Source: Microbotryum silenes-acaulis (lineage: Eukaryota > Basidiomycota > Microbotryomycetes > Microbotryales > Microbotryaceae). From it: a stretch of 64,000 nt of DNA. The stretch lies in the NCBI GenBank assembly GCA_003665825.1, contig QPFY01000022.1, positions 186,001-250,000 on the forward strand, read 5' to 3'. Positions 12,401 through 24,119 of this stretch are shown in pieces; within the stretch, counting starts at the first letter, position 1, and each line of letters opens with the position of its first letter. The translations under genes and the position numbers were made by a program. The notes under the pieces are model-generated. The model worked only from the letters and a program-made list of their open reading frames with translations. It was not told where the DNA came from and did no database searches.

Positions 12401-14765
12401 AAAGCTGATACCGAAGCTTCTAATCGAGCTCGACGAACGATCGAACAAACGCTCAACGTCACACGCGCGACCAATGCCGGCCTCGAACGTCAAGTAGGCG
12501 AAGCTCGAGCTTTGCAAGTCGCCGCTGAAGCGAGTATGAAACCTCTCCAAGAGACGGTGGAGATGTATGAGATCGAATTGGATCAGAAGCAGGATAGGAT
12601 AGGCGAGTTGGAGGACGAGGTGGCGATGTATGTTAAGCGGGTTAACGAGCTAGAATTTTCGATGAACGCGGTAGCGAAGAAGGTGCGTTGTTGGGAGTTC
12701 TACTCTTCTCGCTCGTTCCGGACCTTGAACTGACTCGTCTTCACGTTGATTATTCACTAGGCCGCTTCCAGCGAATCCAAAGCGAGCGACCTCGTCGAAG
12801 TACTCGAGAACGAACGCACGTCCCACGCCCGCGCTCTTTCGGAAATGGTCAACTCGCTTACCGGGTTGCGTACCGAACTTGATCACGCTCGATCGTCACT
12901 TGAATCAACGACGGTCAGAAGCTCCGAAGCGGACGGCTTACGCGCGCGTATTAGCGAGTTGGAGAGCTCCCTCCACTCTACCGAGACTGAACTGGCTGCG
13001 AGTCAACGCGAACTCGACTCCACTCAACGCGATCTCAATCGCCTTCAAGAATCTAATACCGGCATCGAACTCGCCAACGCAAGCCTGTCCGAATCCCTCC
13101 CCACGTCCGCACAAGAGGAAATGGATCGTCTCTCCGCCGACCTTGAGAAGAGTCGAGAGCAATTGCGGCGTGTTGAGGATGAGAACCGCGAACTGAAGAA
13201 GGATTTGGAAGAGGCGAGGAGGGAGTTGGCTGATGCGAAGGGGGAAGTAGAGGGAGCTCGAAAAGAGCTGTTGGACGTTTCGGAACTTCGCTCGACGCTC
13301 GAAGAACGGGCGAAGGAACTCGAAGCGTCACTCGAAGCACTCAAAGGCTCAAGCGAAACTCAAATCGCAACCATCTCAACCCTCGAAACCGAACTCGGAG
13401 CCCTCCGCACAAGCCTCTCGGACCGTGAAGCTTCACTCATAAGCCTTCGCACCGAGCTCTCCAGCGCCACTGAATCCAGCGGTACCGCTGTACGCGAACG
13501 CGACGTAGCCCTCAACGCCGCCGTCCGCCGCGCGTCCAAGTCTGAAAGGGAATTAAAGTCCCTCATCGCCTCTGGTGACGAGCGACTGGGCGAATTAGAC
13601 ACGTTGCGCACGCTCGTCGGCTCCTTACAAGAAGAACTTGCTTCCCTTCGATCAGGGAAGGAAGGGACCTCGGGCCAAGTAGCGAGGTTGACCGATGAAC
13701 TCGAACGCAATGTTGGCGAAGTGGAGAGTCTTCGTCGCTTGCTCGAACGTGAGAAGGAGGCGACGTCCGATGCGAGAAGGGCATTGGCGGATCTCAAGGA
13801 GGCTTTGGGGAGGGCGGAGGCTGATTTGGAGACGAGGAATACGGAACTTGTGGGGTTGAGGATGAGGGTGGGCAAGACTGAGGGGGAGGGGGAGGCGATG
13901 GGTGCAGCAAGTGGGGGGGAGTATGATCGTGAGCAGAGCAAGTTGCTTGCTCCTGTTCGACAACCTCATGGAGCTTCGCTGACTAACTCCGACACTCTTT
14001 GTTTCCGCAGTTGACGCATTGCAACAACAAGCTGAGCTTAATCTCTCGACCGCACGTGCTCAAATTCGTTCCCTCGAACACCGCTTGTTCGAAGAAGAGG
14101 ACGCGCGCTACGAGCTCGAAAAGACGAACGGCGACCTCAAGTTACAGATCCAAGGCATGACGGAGATGATCGAGGATGATGCGGTGCGGATTCGGGAACT
14201 GGAGGCTTTGTTGGGTGCGGATGGTGTGGACTACGGCCACGGCCACGAGCACGATCGTCCACCTCATCTCGACTCACCCGAGTCCGAAGAACCACATTCA
14301 TCTTTGACCCGCGGTCCTCGCGCAGGCTCTCACCGCCGCGTCCCTTCCCTCCTGGACCCCGTCGAAGAAACCTCCGAGTTATCCTCGTCCCTCCTTTCCC
14401 CACCTAACGCCTTACTCCCCCTCCCCTCTCACCACCCCTCATTCGACGCCCCCGTTTCCCCACCCCTCGTCTCGGTCTCCACCCCCATCCTCGACGGTAC
14501 AATGTCACCCACCAGTTCGAAACGGCACGTTCGACAAGGCTCTCTATCGCTACTCAAATCGCGCCTCGAGACCGAACTAGGACCCGACGCCGTTCTCCCC
14601 AACGATCCCTTTGACGCAACAGCGACAACACCAACAGGACCTTCTTCTTCGGACCCTCTGCTCGCGAATTCGACGACGAGCCTAAGGACGAGTACGAATC
14701 GTGCGGTGCTGCAGGACAATTTGGTGTGGTGCGCTTGTTGTCAGGGGGATTTGTTCGTCGTTTGA
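9475..14765 (+). CDS. Long coiled-coil protein, golgin-like (GM130/Bug1 type suspected)
   Basis: Five exons (9475-9537, 9606-10523, 10595-12682, 12761-13928, 14011-14765), all phase-consistent, encode 1663 residues. Residues 1-30 are a basic amphipathic stretch (RAIKAARAKEK then LKRFQAAK after intron 1) like the N-terminus of GM130-family golgins. Residues about 40-250 are Ser/Pro-rich and probably disordered. From about 255 to 1440 there is almost continuous heptad coiled coil rich in Leu, Glu, Arg and Gln. A second Ser/Pro-rich linker follows, and the protein ends in WCACCQGDLFVV. A cysteine pair just before a hydrophobic C-terminus resembles GRASP-binding golgin tails. Coiled-coil sequence is weak evidence of orthology, so other long coiled-coil proteins (tethers, spindle-pole or nuclear-pore proteins) remain possible. 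Confidence 0.8.
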
Positions 14766-15174
14766 ACTTTCGGAAGAAGGGGGATGGCACGTGGTTTGGC
14801 GATAACAATGATGACGATTTTTCACGATTATGATTGGGTTTGATAATGCAGTATATACAACCAAGCAGGTGCATGGACTAGCTGAGAGCCATGTGTGAAA
14901 AACTTGGGGATATTTGCTCGACGTCGGAAGCGCGAAAAGGGAGGAGCGAAGTGGAGCCACCTTTGACTTTTCGTATCATAGCACGGTGTCGGCTTCCATA
15001 TCCGAGATCTCTCTGTCGGCCCTTTTTTTCTTCTTTGCATCCCCTGCGTGCGCAAGTGAGGTCCAAGAGAAATGAAACGGCGAAACCCAGATTGGCTTAA
15101 ACATTTACTACCTGCATCTAAAATTGCATTTTCATTCGCGGGATTGGGCTCATGTCGAGCGGGCGCCGGCAGGC
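14766..15174. other. Intergenic, no gene seen
   Basis: 3' flank of the coiled-coil gene. No recognised coding sequence; the open frames on either strand have no family signature. Confidence 0.4.
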
Positions 15175-16500
15175 TGCCGCGGGCACCAATCGCCCCTGCT
15201 TCGCATCGTCGCATCTGTATATAACGTTCTGATCTTACTTTCAACACACATATGGTTGCTCCCAGTTTCATGCTGGCACATGCTTTCGCTTCTATCATTG
15301 CTCTGCGTTTGCCGAATGTCAATAAAACCTCCGTCTTGCTTTTCCGTTCAAGCTCATGCCATCCCGTGCCATCGGGCAAGACCGTCAATCAGCAAACTTT
15401 GTGTTGAAAGAGGATTCAGCGCATGCATCTTTTGAAGGTGCCTTCACTTTTGGTGTACTGGTTAAGGCGACCAGGATGGTTTTACAACACTTTGACTCAC
15501 GATTCCGGGCTGGACGCATTTTTGATCGGGCAGATCTCCAAGATGCCGAAGGGAGCATGACCCTTTCACTACTGCGTTCGTAAGCCTTGCAATCTCCGAC
15601 TTGGCGCGCGAATTCGCTGGGGAAATTCCGGGACACACACTGCGTTGTTGAAAGAGGATTCAGCGCATGCATCTCTTGATGGTGCCTTCACTTTTGGTGT
15701 ACTGGTTAAGGCGACCAGGATGGTTTTACAACATGCGTGACAAGGGGAGCATTTGTCCAGCAGTTCCTATGACTGAGGCTCACGCCTGCTACTTTTTCAC
15801 GACATAAACATCATGAAGCACCTCCATGGGATCATGGGAACTGTGATACTTAGCATCGTGCCCTACATTCTCAAACTCGATTAGCGTGTCCAGCGCCCTA
15901 GTCATTAAATTGACCGCCGAGTACCCGACATTTCGAATACCAGACCTCTCTTTACACGACCAAAGACTCAGGGGCGCCCACTTGATTGAAATCGGCTCGG
16001 CGGCAAATCGCGGAATCCTTACATGCACGCGCGACCACTCCGACTCCTGCTCGTGCCCTTGACCACGAGGTTGGCTCTGGCACCGAATCCCCGAGCAGCC
16101 CCAGATTTCCTGGAACTGGGGAGGTCTCAGATTATCCGTTCGAACCCCTTCGCCTTGGGACGTTGGGCTTTGGGGCTTTGGGATTTTCGTTTGCTCGGTT
16201 TCTTAGGTAGATCACTTCAGGAAGAATCAGTCCATATGTTTGGGGCTAGTTAGATCCCATGGTTTCATTGTTGTGAATCGAGTGTGTGTGACCAGATTTT
16301 CAAGGGTCTCAGTCTCCGAGTCTCTCATCAGCGTGCAAGTCCTCTTCGCCCCCTTTTCTTTCTCGACGTTTGGGGTCTGCCCCCCGCGCGCGCTTTGCCC
16401 CTCTCGCGTTCGGCCCGTCCTCAAGTTCTCGCCCCCTCCTCTCCCTTCGGATAATACGTACAAACCAAAATCTTACCCGTTGGGCGCTACCACAGAACGC
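15175..16500. repeat. Dispersed repeat, copy 1
   Basis: The 5' part (15175-15900) is about 80-90% like 17550-18060 in the same order: the CAATCGCCCCTGCTTCGCATC block, the TTGCTTTTCCGTTC block, the AGATCTCCA-GATGCCGAAGGGA block and the TGGGATCATGGGAACTGTG block. The 3' part (about 15830-16500) is similar to 45960-46800, including the shared TTCTTAGGTAGATCACTTCA block. No long frame and no recognisable domain, so it is probably a degenerate non-coding transposon. Confidence 0.7.
15404..15735 (+). repeat. Internal direct duplication, spacing 243 bp
   Basis: About 88 bases starting GTTGAAAGAGGATTCAGCG at 15404 recur at 15647 with very few differences. The duplication lies inside dispersed repeat copy 1 and is absent from the copy at 17550. 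Confidence 0.85.
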
Positions 16501-16782
16501 TGAAGCCCGAACGCATGTCTCGGGTGTTGGGATCTTCGTACTCCCGGATGTCGGAGTCTCTGCCCCGCACCGGACCGGGTAATTTCTTGCTCAAGCCACG
16601 CGTGAGGCTATACGCCGCTGTTTAGGAGACCTTCCCAAAGCTTAACCGTAAGTTAAATCCAAGGCAATCCTCTCACCGAAACGGGTCCTCGCTTCTCTTC
16701 TTCTTTCCCTCCACATCCCTTCAAGCCCTCATAGGTCTTCCTAAAGTCTTCAACCTCAAATATCTCCCCTCTCAAGCCAGGT

Positions 16783-16989
16783 ATGAAGTACTCGCTCGTC
16801 TTCTTCGCGCTCGTCGTGATGGCCACGGTCAACGTCTTGGCTCTCCCCGCCGACGCGACCAAGCCCACCTCCACCTCCACCTCGAAAGTCAACGACCTCT
16901 ATGCTCCAGAAAAACATGCGCCGGGTGGACCACGAGCCGAGGCACCCACTGCACCACCCGGTCTATCACCTGGCCAAGTAAATACGTGA
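16783..16989 (+). CDS. Small secreted protein, unknown function
   Basis: 68 residues with a clear signal peptide: MKY, a hydrophobic core over residues 4-20 (SLVFFALVVMATVNVLA) and a likely cleavage before LPADAT. The mature part is short, Thr/Ser/Pro-rich and cysteine-free. A pyrimidine-rich leader precedes the ATG. The stop TGA overlaps a GTGAGT donor at 16986, so the frame may instead be spliced to a second exon (possible CAG acceptor near 17025). I recognise no family. Confidence 0.55.
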   Translation: MKYSLVFFALVVMATVNVLALPADATKPTSTSTSKVNDLYAPEKHAPGGPRAEAPTAPPGLSPGQVNT

Positions 16990-17266
16990 GTACTTCGGAT
17001 CTGGACTAGACGTTCCCATTTATCAGTTGAATCTTCGTTGACAACTCCCCATCCCGTCGGCTGCATTGAAAGATGGAGGGATTTCTTGAATCTCGGCGTC
17101 TGATTCGAGGTGGTTCAATACGTTAGAACGCTCGAATCAGAAGGAAGCTAAGAGAAAGCCCGCGCGCGCTCGCGCTCATGTAGCCTGCAGAGTGTACTCA
17201 AGTGTCAACTCAACAGGATTTACTATCTTTAAGCTGTTGTGAAGATTGCCGACAGCGCGGGTGAGT

Positions 17267-17282
17267 CCCCCCCCCCCCCCCC
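17267..17282 (+). repeat. C homopolymer, 16 bases
   Basis: Uninterrupted C run directly after GGGTGAGT. Confidence 0.95.
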
Positions 17283-17549
17283 AACTCCTGACCGAAAGCG
17301 GGGCACGATCCAAAACCGTGCCCATTGTTTCCAGAATTTGGGCCGGCAGCTGCCAGGTGCCATGACGAAGCCACCATTATAGCTAACTCTATGTGTATGA
17401 ATACATATATTTTAGCCAACAGTCAGCTTGCTGTGCGAACTGCGTCGCGTGGGTGAAGGCAAAGGGCCCCGTTTCGGAATAACCGGGTTGTTGAGGTTGG
17501 CAACTCCCAGGCGCGAGAAGCCATGTTCACGGAATCGAAGCCGAACAAC

Positions 17550-18070
17550 GTCGAACCGCAGGCCAATCGCCCCTGCTTCGCATCGTCGCATCTATACATA
17601 TTATTATGATCTTGATTTCAACACACATAAGGTTGCTCCCTGTTTCATGCTGCCACATGCTTTCGCTTCTATCATTGCTCTCCGTTTGCCGCATGTCAAT
17701 AAAATCTCCGTCTTGCTTTTCCGTTCGAGCTCGTGCTATCTCGTGCATCGGGCAAAGGCACTAATCTGCCAACTTTGACCTGCAACAATTTTTTAAATGG
17801 AGCAGATCTCCACGATGCCGAAGGGACCATGGTCCCTTTCACTACTGATTCCGTAAGCCTTGCAATTTCCTCCTTGCCGCGCCAAGTCGTTTCGGAATTT
17901 TCGTGACAAGGGGCAGATTTGTCCAGCAGTAACTATGACTCATACTCAGGCACGGTGCCCTTTAACCCTGGGGTGCAACTACGTGGGATCATGGGAACTG
18001 TGGTACTTTGGATCGTGCCCTACATTCCCAAGCTCGATCACCGTGTCCCGCGCTCTACAAACCGTTCGGC
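17550..18070. repeat. Dispersed repeat, copy 2 (5' part)
   Basis: Direct-orientation match to 15175-15900 over most of its length, including the CAATCGCCCCTGCTTCGCATC and GTGACAAGGGG blocks. It ends just before the Pex24p-domain gene's upstream region and lacks the 15404/15647 duplication. The flank 16990-17549 holds no gene that I can support. Confidence 0.7.
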
Positions 18071-18318
18071 TCAAGAGGCCGAGGATCGAGTGAAGGAGCG
18101 CTACATCTGACTGATACAACACGAGCACAGTATTGCGTCTCGAAACTTCTTCGGCGATCGACTTTAAAAGTGACGGGCTTGACTCTGAGGCCGGGCACTG
18201 CAAGCGGCGACTTGAAATGCGCCGGCTCGGGCTGGTCACGCGTCACGGCTCTGCCTCACGTCATCCCGATCGCACCACGAGGGCAAGATCACGCTCACAC
18301 GGCGCAACCCCCGGCACC

Positions 18319-19840
18319 ATGGCGACCGTACCACCCTCCACGCCCAGCAAGTCGACGATCTCAAACACTTCCCCGCCACCACCGGCTCATGCTGCTACAC
18401 CTTCGCGGTTGGAAGTGCTCCAGGCGCAGTTGGCCGTCGTCGATGATCTGCTGCTCGCTGGTTTCAGGCATGCTCAACCTTTGACGCCGACGCAAGGTAC
18501 GTACCATAACAATCTTCGGACAGGGAACAGAGTATAAACCCGTGTGTGTTTGCACAGACTCGAAGGAACCGCTTAGTCTGCAGGCGACGTCCAACAACTT
18601 TCGGCGGTCAGTTTTCGTCGAGACTCAAGAACGGACACAATGGAGCTGACATAGTGGGGTTGTTGAGCACAACAGATTCGTCCAAAAGGCGGGACCGATC
18701 TTTGTGGCTCAGGATGCGGTAGAGGCGTTGCTCAAGTGGGAAGACCCGCCGACGACTTTGTTCTTTGCTGCGGCGTGGGGCTTCATCTGTACGTCCAGAA
18801 CTTGGGTCTGGGTCGCATGTGTTTACCGTGTGCTGAAGGTGTACACTTCCCGCCTTGCCCAGGCTACTATCCCGCTCTATTGCTCGTCGTGCCGAACTTG
18901 ATCCTCATCTCGATCCTACTCTCGACCTATTCATCTCGACCTTCCTCGTCCCCTCTTCACTCCCCTTCAATGTTCACAACGACGAAAACGACGACTGCAA
19001 CATTAGCTCCCGCTCCTCCACCAGCAGAAGGCTCGATCGACTACCTCGCGAATCTTCAAAACATCCAAATCATGATGGGTCGCGTCTCAGCCGGCAGCGA
19101 CTTTACGATGTCCCATATCGTCCCTTTCTTGACTTGGCAGGATACGCGCACCTCATTGGTCTTACTCCAACTTGCGACTTTGTCCATGTTTGCGATTCTA
19201 TTAGCAGCCCCTTACATACCGATTAGGATCGTTCTGCTCGTTGTGGGAGAAACGATCTTTTTCGCTGGACATCCGATCGTCTTGGGGATCATGACACAGA
19301 CAACTCCTTATTTATCGCCACTCTTACTCCGAGCATTCACCAAAATCGATCGCTTGATTGAAGAAGACTCGTTGGATGACTCGGAACTAGACGCGGAGGA
19401 ATTGAGGCTAGTTGAGAAATTGGAGATTGAAACTTGGAGGGATTCGACTTGGGTTCCTGAGACTGAAGTAGGTGGCGAACTTCCTAGGATAGAGAGGGAT
19501 GAATCGAGGGAGGGGAAGATCGGGATGGATGGGGGGTGGTATTGGAGTCGTGGGTTGGGAGGGCAGGAGTGGAAGGTAGATTGGAGTTATTGCGGCGGGA
19601 ATCTTGATCCGGGTGGGTTCCCTAAGAAATCGAGTTTGGGAACCTTGATGCTGACCTTTGGTTCTCTTGACGACGGGGCTCACAGCTGGATTTGTATATC
19701 TTCATCTCGATGGAACGCTTAGCTCTTTACCCGTCGTACCTGATTCGAACCCTCGGATCGTCGCGCCGATGCGAAGGAGAAGATTGGTGCGAAGAGCCGT
19801 TCGATTCGGGAGTGGGAGCTCGGGGAGGGATGTCGATTGA
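18319..19840 (+). CDS. Peroxisomal membrane protein with Pex24p/dysferlin domain (Pex28-32 type)
   Basis: Five exons (18319-18496, 18558-18606, 18676-18788, 18863-19612, 19686-19840) give 414 residues. Members of this family sit in the ER/peroxisome membrane and control peroxisome number, size and contact with the ER. Seen here: a Ser/Pro-rich start; a conserved segment reading RFVQKAGPIFVAQDAVEALL; hydrophobic segments in YYPALLLVVPNLILISILL and, later, two more around LLQLATLSMFAILLAAPYIP and RIVLLVVGETIFFAG; and a C-terminal dysferlin-like part with WKVDWSYCGGN and a final basic MRRRRLVRRA. The last intron (19613-19685) is needed to reach that basic tail in frame. The exact paralogue (Pex30, 31, 32, 28 or 29) cannot be told by eye. 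Confidence 0.82.
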
Positions 19841-20286
19841 TCGCAGGGGATCTCATAAGGAAGTTTGTAAATGTATCGATTGATCTTTTGATGCTCGAGA
19901 AGCGTTATGTGCGCCGAGGGGAAGTTCTCGAGACCGAGCAATCGAAAGATGAACATGTCGAGAGACGACTAGTAACTCGCAACTCGCAAAAAAGACTTGA
20001 GCTCTCTGACAGAGTAAGGACACGTACAAGTTAAAGTTGAGGGGGAAAAATCACCGTTTGTTACAAGTTCACAGAGAGGAAGGGAAGAAGATGAGATATA
20101 AGTATACCGAGGGAGGAGCGCGCACAAGTAGGGTAGTTTTGAGATACGCAAAGCAACCATGAGACGAAAGGAGAACAAAAGAGAGAAGCACTTGGGGAGA
20201 AAGATGCAAGAGAGGTGCGGGAGGCTCTGCACAACGAAGAAAAGCGAAAAAGACGACGAAAGGCCCCTTGCTGATCGAGTTAGCGT
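19841..20286. other. Convergent 3' region
   Basis: Space between the converging 3' ends of the Pex24p-domain gene and RNR1. No separate gene seen. Confidence 0.5.
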
Positions 20287-23200
20287 TCAGCCTGAGCACA
20301 TGACGCACGCCTCCTTATTCTCGAGCGAGCACATCAACTTGGCCTGCTCGAGCTCCTTGGCCTCGCGGCGACGGAGCGCCTCCTCGTACGAAATCTCGCC
20401 TTCGGGTTCGTCCTTGCTCGAAGCGGCGGTGGGTCCACTTGCCGAAGGGACGGCGGCGCCGAAAGGAGCGGAGGTCGACAAGGCGGGGATCGGGACCATT
20501 GTTGCGGGGGACGAGACGGAAGACGGCGAAGAAGGCGACGCAGGGGTCTCGCGCTTGACGGGCGTCGCGAGGCTGATCTTGGACGCGCCGTTGGTGATCT
20601 CTCGCATTGCGTTCGAAGGAGCGGCGGCAGGGCTTCGGATCGGCGCCGGCGTCGGAGCAGCAGCGGCGGTGACGGCCGGTTGCTGCTTGTTCGCGGCCTT
20701 GGCCTTGTTGAGCGTGTCTTGGTCGACGGTGAACTTGATCGCACCAACGGCGGCACGCGTGCGCAAGTAGTACATGCCCGTCTTCAGTCCTCGCTTCCAG
20801 CCGTAGAAGTGCATCGACGTGAGCTGCGCCATCGTCGGGCTCGACAAGTGGATGTTAAGCGATTGCGACTGGTCAATGAAGGCACCTCGGTCGGCGGACA
20901 AGTCGATAATGGTCTTTTGCGAGAGCTCCCAGACGGTCTTGTAGATGGCCTTGAGATCGCTCGGGATGCCGGGGACTGCGAAGTGAAACGACGCGTTGCG
21001 AAGGGTTATTAGCTCGAGTTCGAGTTGCAGAGACGCGAAGAACGACAGTGAGCAGAGGACAAACTCACCATTCTGAATCGAGCCATTGTGGGCAATGATG
21101 GTGTTCTTCATGCCCTCGTCCCAAAGACCGCGGTTGACGAGGTCGCGGAGCAACCACGGGTTCACGATTTGGAACTCGCCGGCAAGGACGCGGCGCGTGT
21201 AGATGTTGCTGTAATAAGCGTATCAAACAGTGCAATATCAGTAGACGGTCAAAAGGAAATACATCGCAGAAAAAGAAATGATGAAATAAGACTCACGAAG
21301 TGTACGGCTCGAAGCACTCGTTGAAGCCGAGGATCTGACTCGTCGAAGCGGTCGGCATTGGCGCGCACACAAGCGAGTTGCGGAGACCATGCTTTGCAAT
21401 CTTCTCCTTGAGCTCGGTCCAGTCCCACAGATCGCTCGGGGTCACACCCCACAAGTCGTACTGCAACTCGCCCTGAGAAGCCGGAGATCCGGGGTAAGTC
21501 GAGTAGTAGCCGGGGTCGCCCGGGTTAGCGATAGCAAAGTCGCGCGCCATGTCGCACGACGACTCGATCGCGGCGTGGTAGATGGTCTCGAAGATCTGCT
21601 TGTTGAGCTTGCGCGCCTCGGGCGAATCGAACGGCATCGCCAAGGCCATGAACGCGTCGGCGAGACCTTGCACTCCGATGCCGATGGGGCGATGGCGGAA
21701 GTTGGAGTTCTGCGCCTCGATGACGGGATAGTAGTTGACGTCGATGATGCGGTTCAAGTTGAAAGCGACGACCTTGACGACCTCGTGCAACTTCTTAAAG
21801 TCGTACACGCCGTTCTTAATGAAGCTCGGCAACGCGATCGAGGCCAAGTTGCAAACGGCGCACTCGTCCGGCGCCGAGTACTCGATGATCTCGGTGCACA
21901 AGTTCGACGACTTGATCGTGCCAAGGTTCTTTTGGTTCGATTTCTTGTTCGCGGCGTCCTTGTAGAGCATGAAGGGGTTGCCAGTTTCGACCTGGGCCTC
22001 GAGAATCGCGTACCAAAGCTTTTGCGCGGGGATCGTCTTCTTGGCGCGGCCCTCCTTTTCGTATTTCTCGAACAGGGCGCGGAACTCTTCGCCATAAACT
22101 TCGTGGAGGCCGGGGGCTTCGGCAGGGCAGAAGAGGGGCCAGTCGCCGGCGGCCTCGACCCGCTCCATAAAGAGATCGGGGATCCAGAGCGCAAAGAAGA
22201 GATCACGAGCGCGAACTTCCTCCTTGCCGTGGTTCTTGCGAAGATCCAGGAACTCGAAGACGTCGGCGTGCCAAGGCTCGAGGTAGATCGCGAAGGCTCC
22301 GGGACGCTTGTTGCCACCTTGGTCGACGTAGCGCGCCGTGTTGTTGTAGACACGGAGCATGGGGACGATGCCGTTCGAGTAGCCGTTCGTGCCGGCGATG
22401 TAAGAGCCGGTTGCGCGGATGTTGTGGATGCTCAAACCGATACCACCGGCGGTCTTGGAGATGAGCGCGCACGTCTTGAGCGTGTCGTAAATGCCTTCAA
22501 TCGAATCATCCTTCATCGTGACCAGGAAACAGGACGAAAGCTGCGGGTGAGGCGTTCCGGCGTTGAAGAGCGTCGGCGAGGCGTGGGTAAAGTAGCGCTC
22601 GGACATGAGGTTGTACGACTGCAAGACGCGCTCAATGTCGTGACCGTGGATGCCGACGGCGACACGCATGAGCATGTGCTGCGGACGTTCGGCGACCTTG
22701 CCGTCGATGCGAAGCAAGTAGGAGCGCTCGAGCGTTTTGAAGCCAAAGTAGTTGTAGCCGAAATCGCGGTCGTAGATAACGGCGCTGTTGAGGCGGTCAG
22801 CGTTGGCCATGATGACTTCGTATGTCTCCTGCGAGATCATGCTCGAAGGGCGACCGTTCTTGGGGTTGATGTAAGTGTAGAGGTCTTCGATGACGTGTGA
22901 GAAGGTCTTGCGCGTCTCCTTGTGGAGGTTTGAGATGGCGATACGCGCGGCGAGGATCGCATAGTCCTGGAAACGAAGTAAACGGGGAGCGCGAAGGGTG
23001 TTGGTGAGCATTTCGTGGTCGGGAATGGAGAAGGTGTAGAATGCACAACTCACAGGATGACGCGTGGTCATGGCAGCAGCAGTCTCGGCGGCGAGGTTGT
23101 CGAGCTCGACGGTGGTCACGCCCTGGTACACGCCGGCGATGACGCGCTTTGTGATCTGTACGACGGTACAAGGTGGCGAGAGAGTCAGAACGAGTCTTGA

Positions 23201-23761
23201 GCTGAACGGAGGTAAGTGAATGAGCAGTGACTGACCTCGATGGGTTCGAGGTGGTTGAGGTCGAGTCCATAGCAGAGCTTGCTGATGCGAGCGGTACTGA
23301 GGCAGAGACAAGAGGCGTGGTCAGGACGAGGATCACGGTGTGTCTACTCAAGAATACAGGATACTTACATCTTGTCAAAGGCAACGAGCTCTCGTCGGCC
23401 ATCTGTAGACAGAGGCAGCGAGCAAAGGCGAGATCGAGGATGCGCGCGCCGGGAAGGGAATGGCTGATGTCAGCGCGGGGACTTGAGAGACGCGTCGAGC
23501 CAAAGAGGAAAGCCGCTCCAGAGAGGCAGGGAAGAGACACTCACCACGCTGAGCGGTGGGATTTGACGTTTGGTGGAGAGAGAAGCAGAAGTCGTGTGAA
23601 ATAACGATGCAAGCGGGTCAGTACTTGCACTGTTCCAAAGGTCAAAAAAATGGAAGCGCAAGGGGCGAGGCGACGCGTCGCGTGCTGCTAGCCCACGCAC
23701 TCGCGGACGAAGCGACGCTGCACAGGGGCATCGAGTGACTGACCTTGTAGACGTATGCCAT
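20287..23761 (-). CDS. RNR1: Ribonucleoside-diphosphate reductase large subunit
   Basis: Catalytic R1 subunit of class Ia ribonucleotide reductase: makes dNDPs from NDPs, with a radical supplied by the R2 subunit. Model on the minus strand: 23761-23744, 23548-23545 (4 bases), 23402-23369, 23296-23236, 23155-23054, 22966-21297, 21208-21069, 20975-20287, giving 905 residues. The N-terminal ATP cone ([16 protein letters not shown]) is allosteric. PQLSSCFL carries the active-site Cys (about residue 219, equal to 218 in yeast); CNLASIALP is the second catalytic region; [20 protein letters not shown] is conserved; the C-terminal tail ends in CVMCSG, the redox CxxC that re-reduces the active site. 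A Pro/Ala-rich linker precedes the tail. The 4-base exon is required to restore the invariant KRDG. ACGCGT boxes upstream and in introns suggest G1/S control. Confidence 0.97.
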
Positions 23762-24055
23762 CTTGAACTATGGCTTTCGTAAAAGAGTGAAAGCGGTGGG
23801 TCAAGAGAGAGAAGGGGTAGAGTGCCGGTCCGAGGAGACGAGAAGGGCGGCGCAAAGATTTGGAGCAGAGACAAGCCGAGAGCGCCAACGCGGCCAGAGA
23901 TGGTCGGTCAGGCTGGGAAGCACCTTTGTAAGCCCGCGCGCTCGGTCGCCAGTAGAGTGGCAGCCTTGCGAAAATCGCGCGCGTCGACGTGATTGCAAAT
24001 TGCCCATTTCGCCCGACCTAACTCGAGGCCACGGCCGCAGCGAGTCGCGACGCGT
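23490..24055. promoter_or_regulatory. Three MCB-like ACGCGT boxes at RNR1
   Basis: ACGCGT occurs at 24050-24055 (about 290 bases upstream of the ATG), 23673-23678 (intron 1) and 23490-23495 (intron 2). All three have the wider core GACGCGTCG. MluI cell-cycle boxes bind MBF and drive S-phase genes, RNR1 among them, in fungi. Binding here is inferred. Confidence 0.5.
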
Positions 24056-24119
24056 CGAGAAACGCCGAAACCCGGCGCCGACGCGAGATCGGGCTTCGCT
24101 GCATTAGCAATCAGACAGA

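Noticed and set aside
13360..13941. A Ser-rich 193-codon minus-strand frame
   Set aside because: Antisense of the coiled-coil heptads; composition is explained by the Leu/Glu/Ser-rich coding strand.
16990..17420. A 69-codon minus-strand frame with a glycine run
   Set aside because: The glycines come from the C16 homopolymer read in reverse; no other support.
21389..22900. A 503-codon open frame on the plus strand
   Set aside because: It is exactly antisense to the conserved RNR1 exon 6; codon bias of the real gene leaves the opposite strand open. No domain in its translation.
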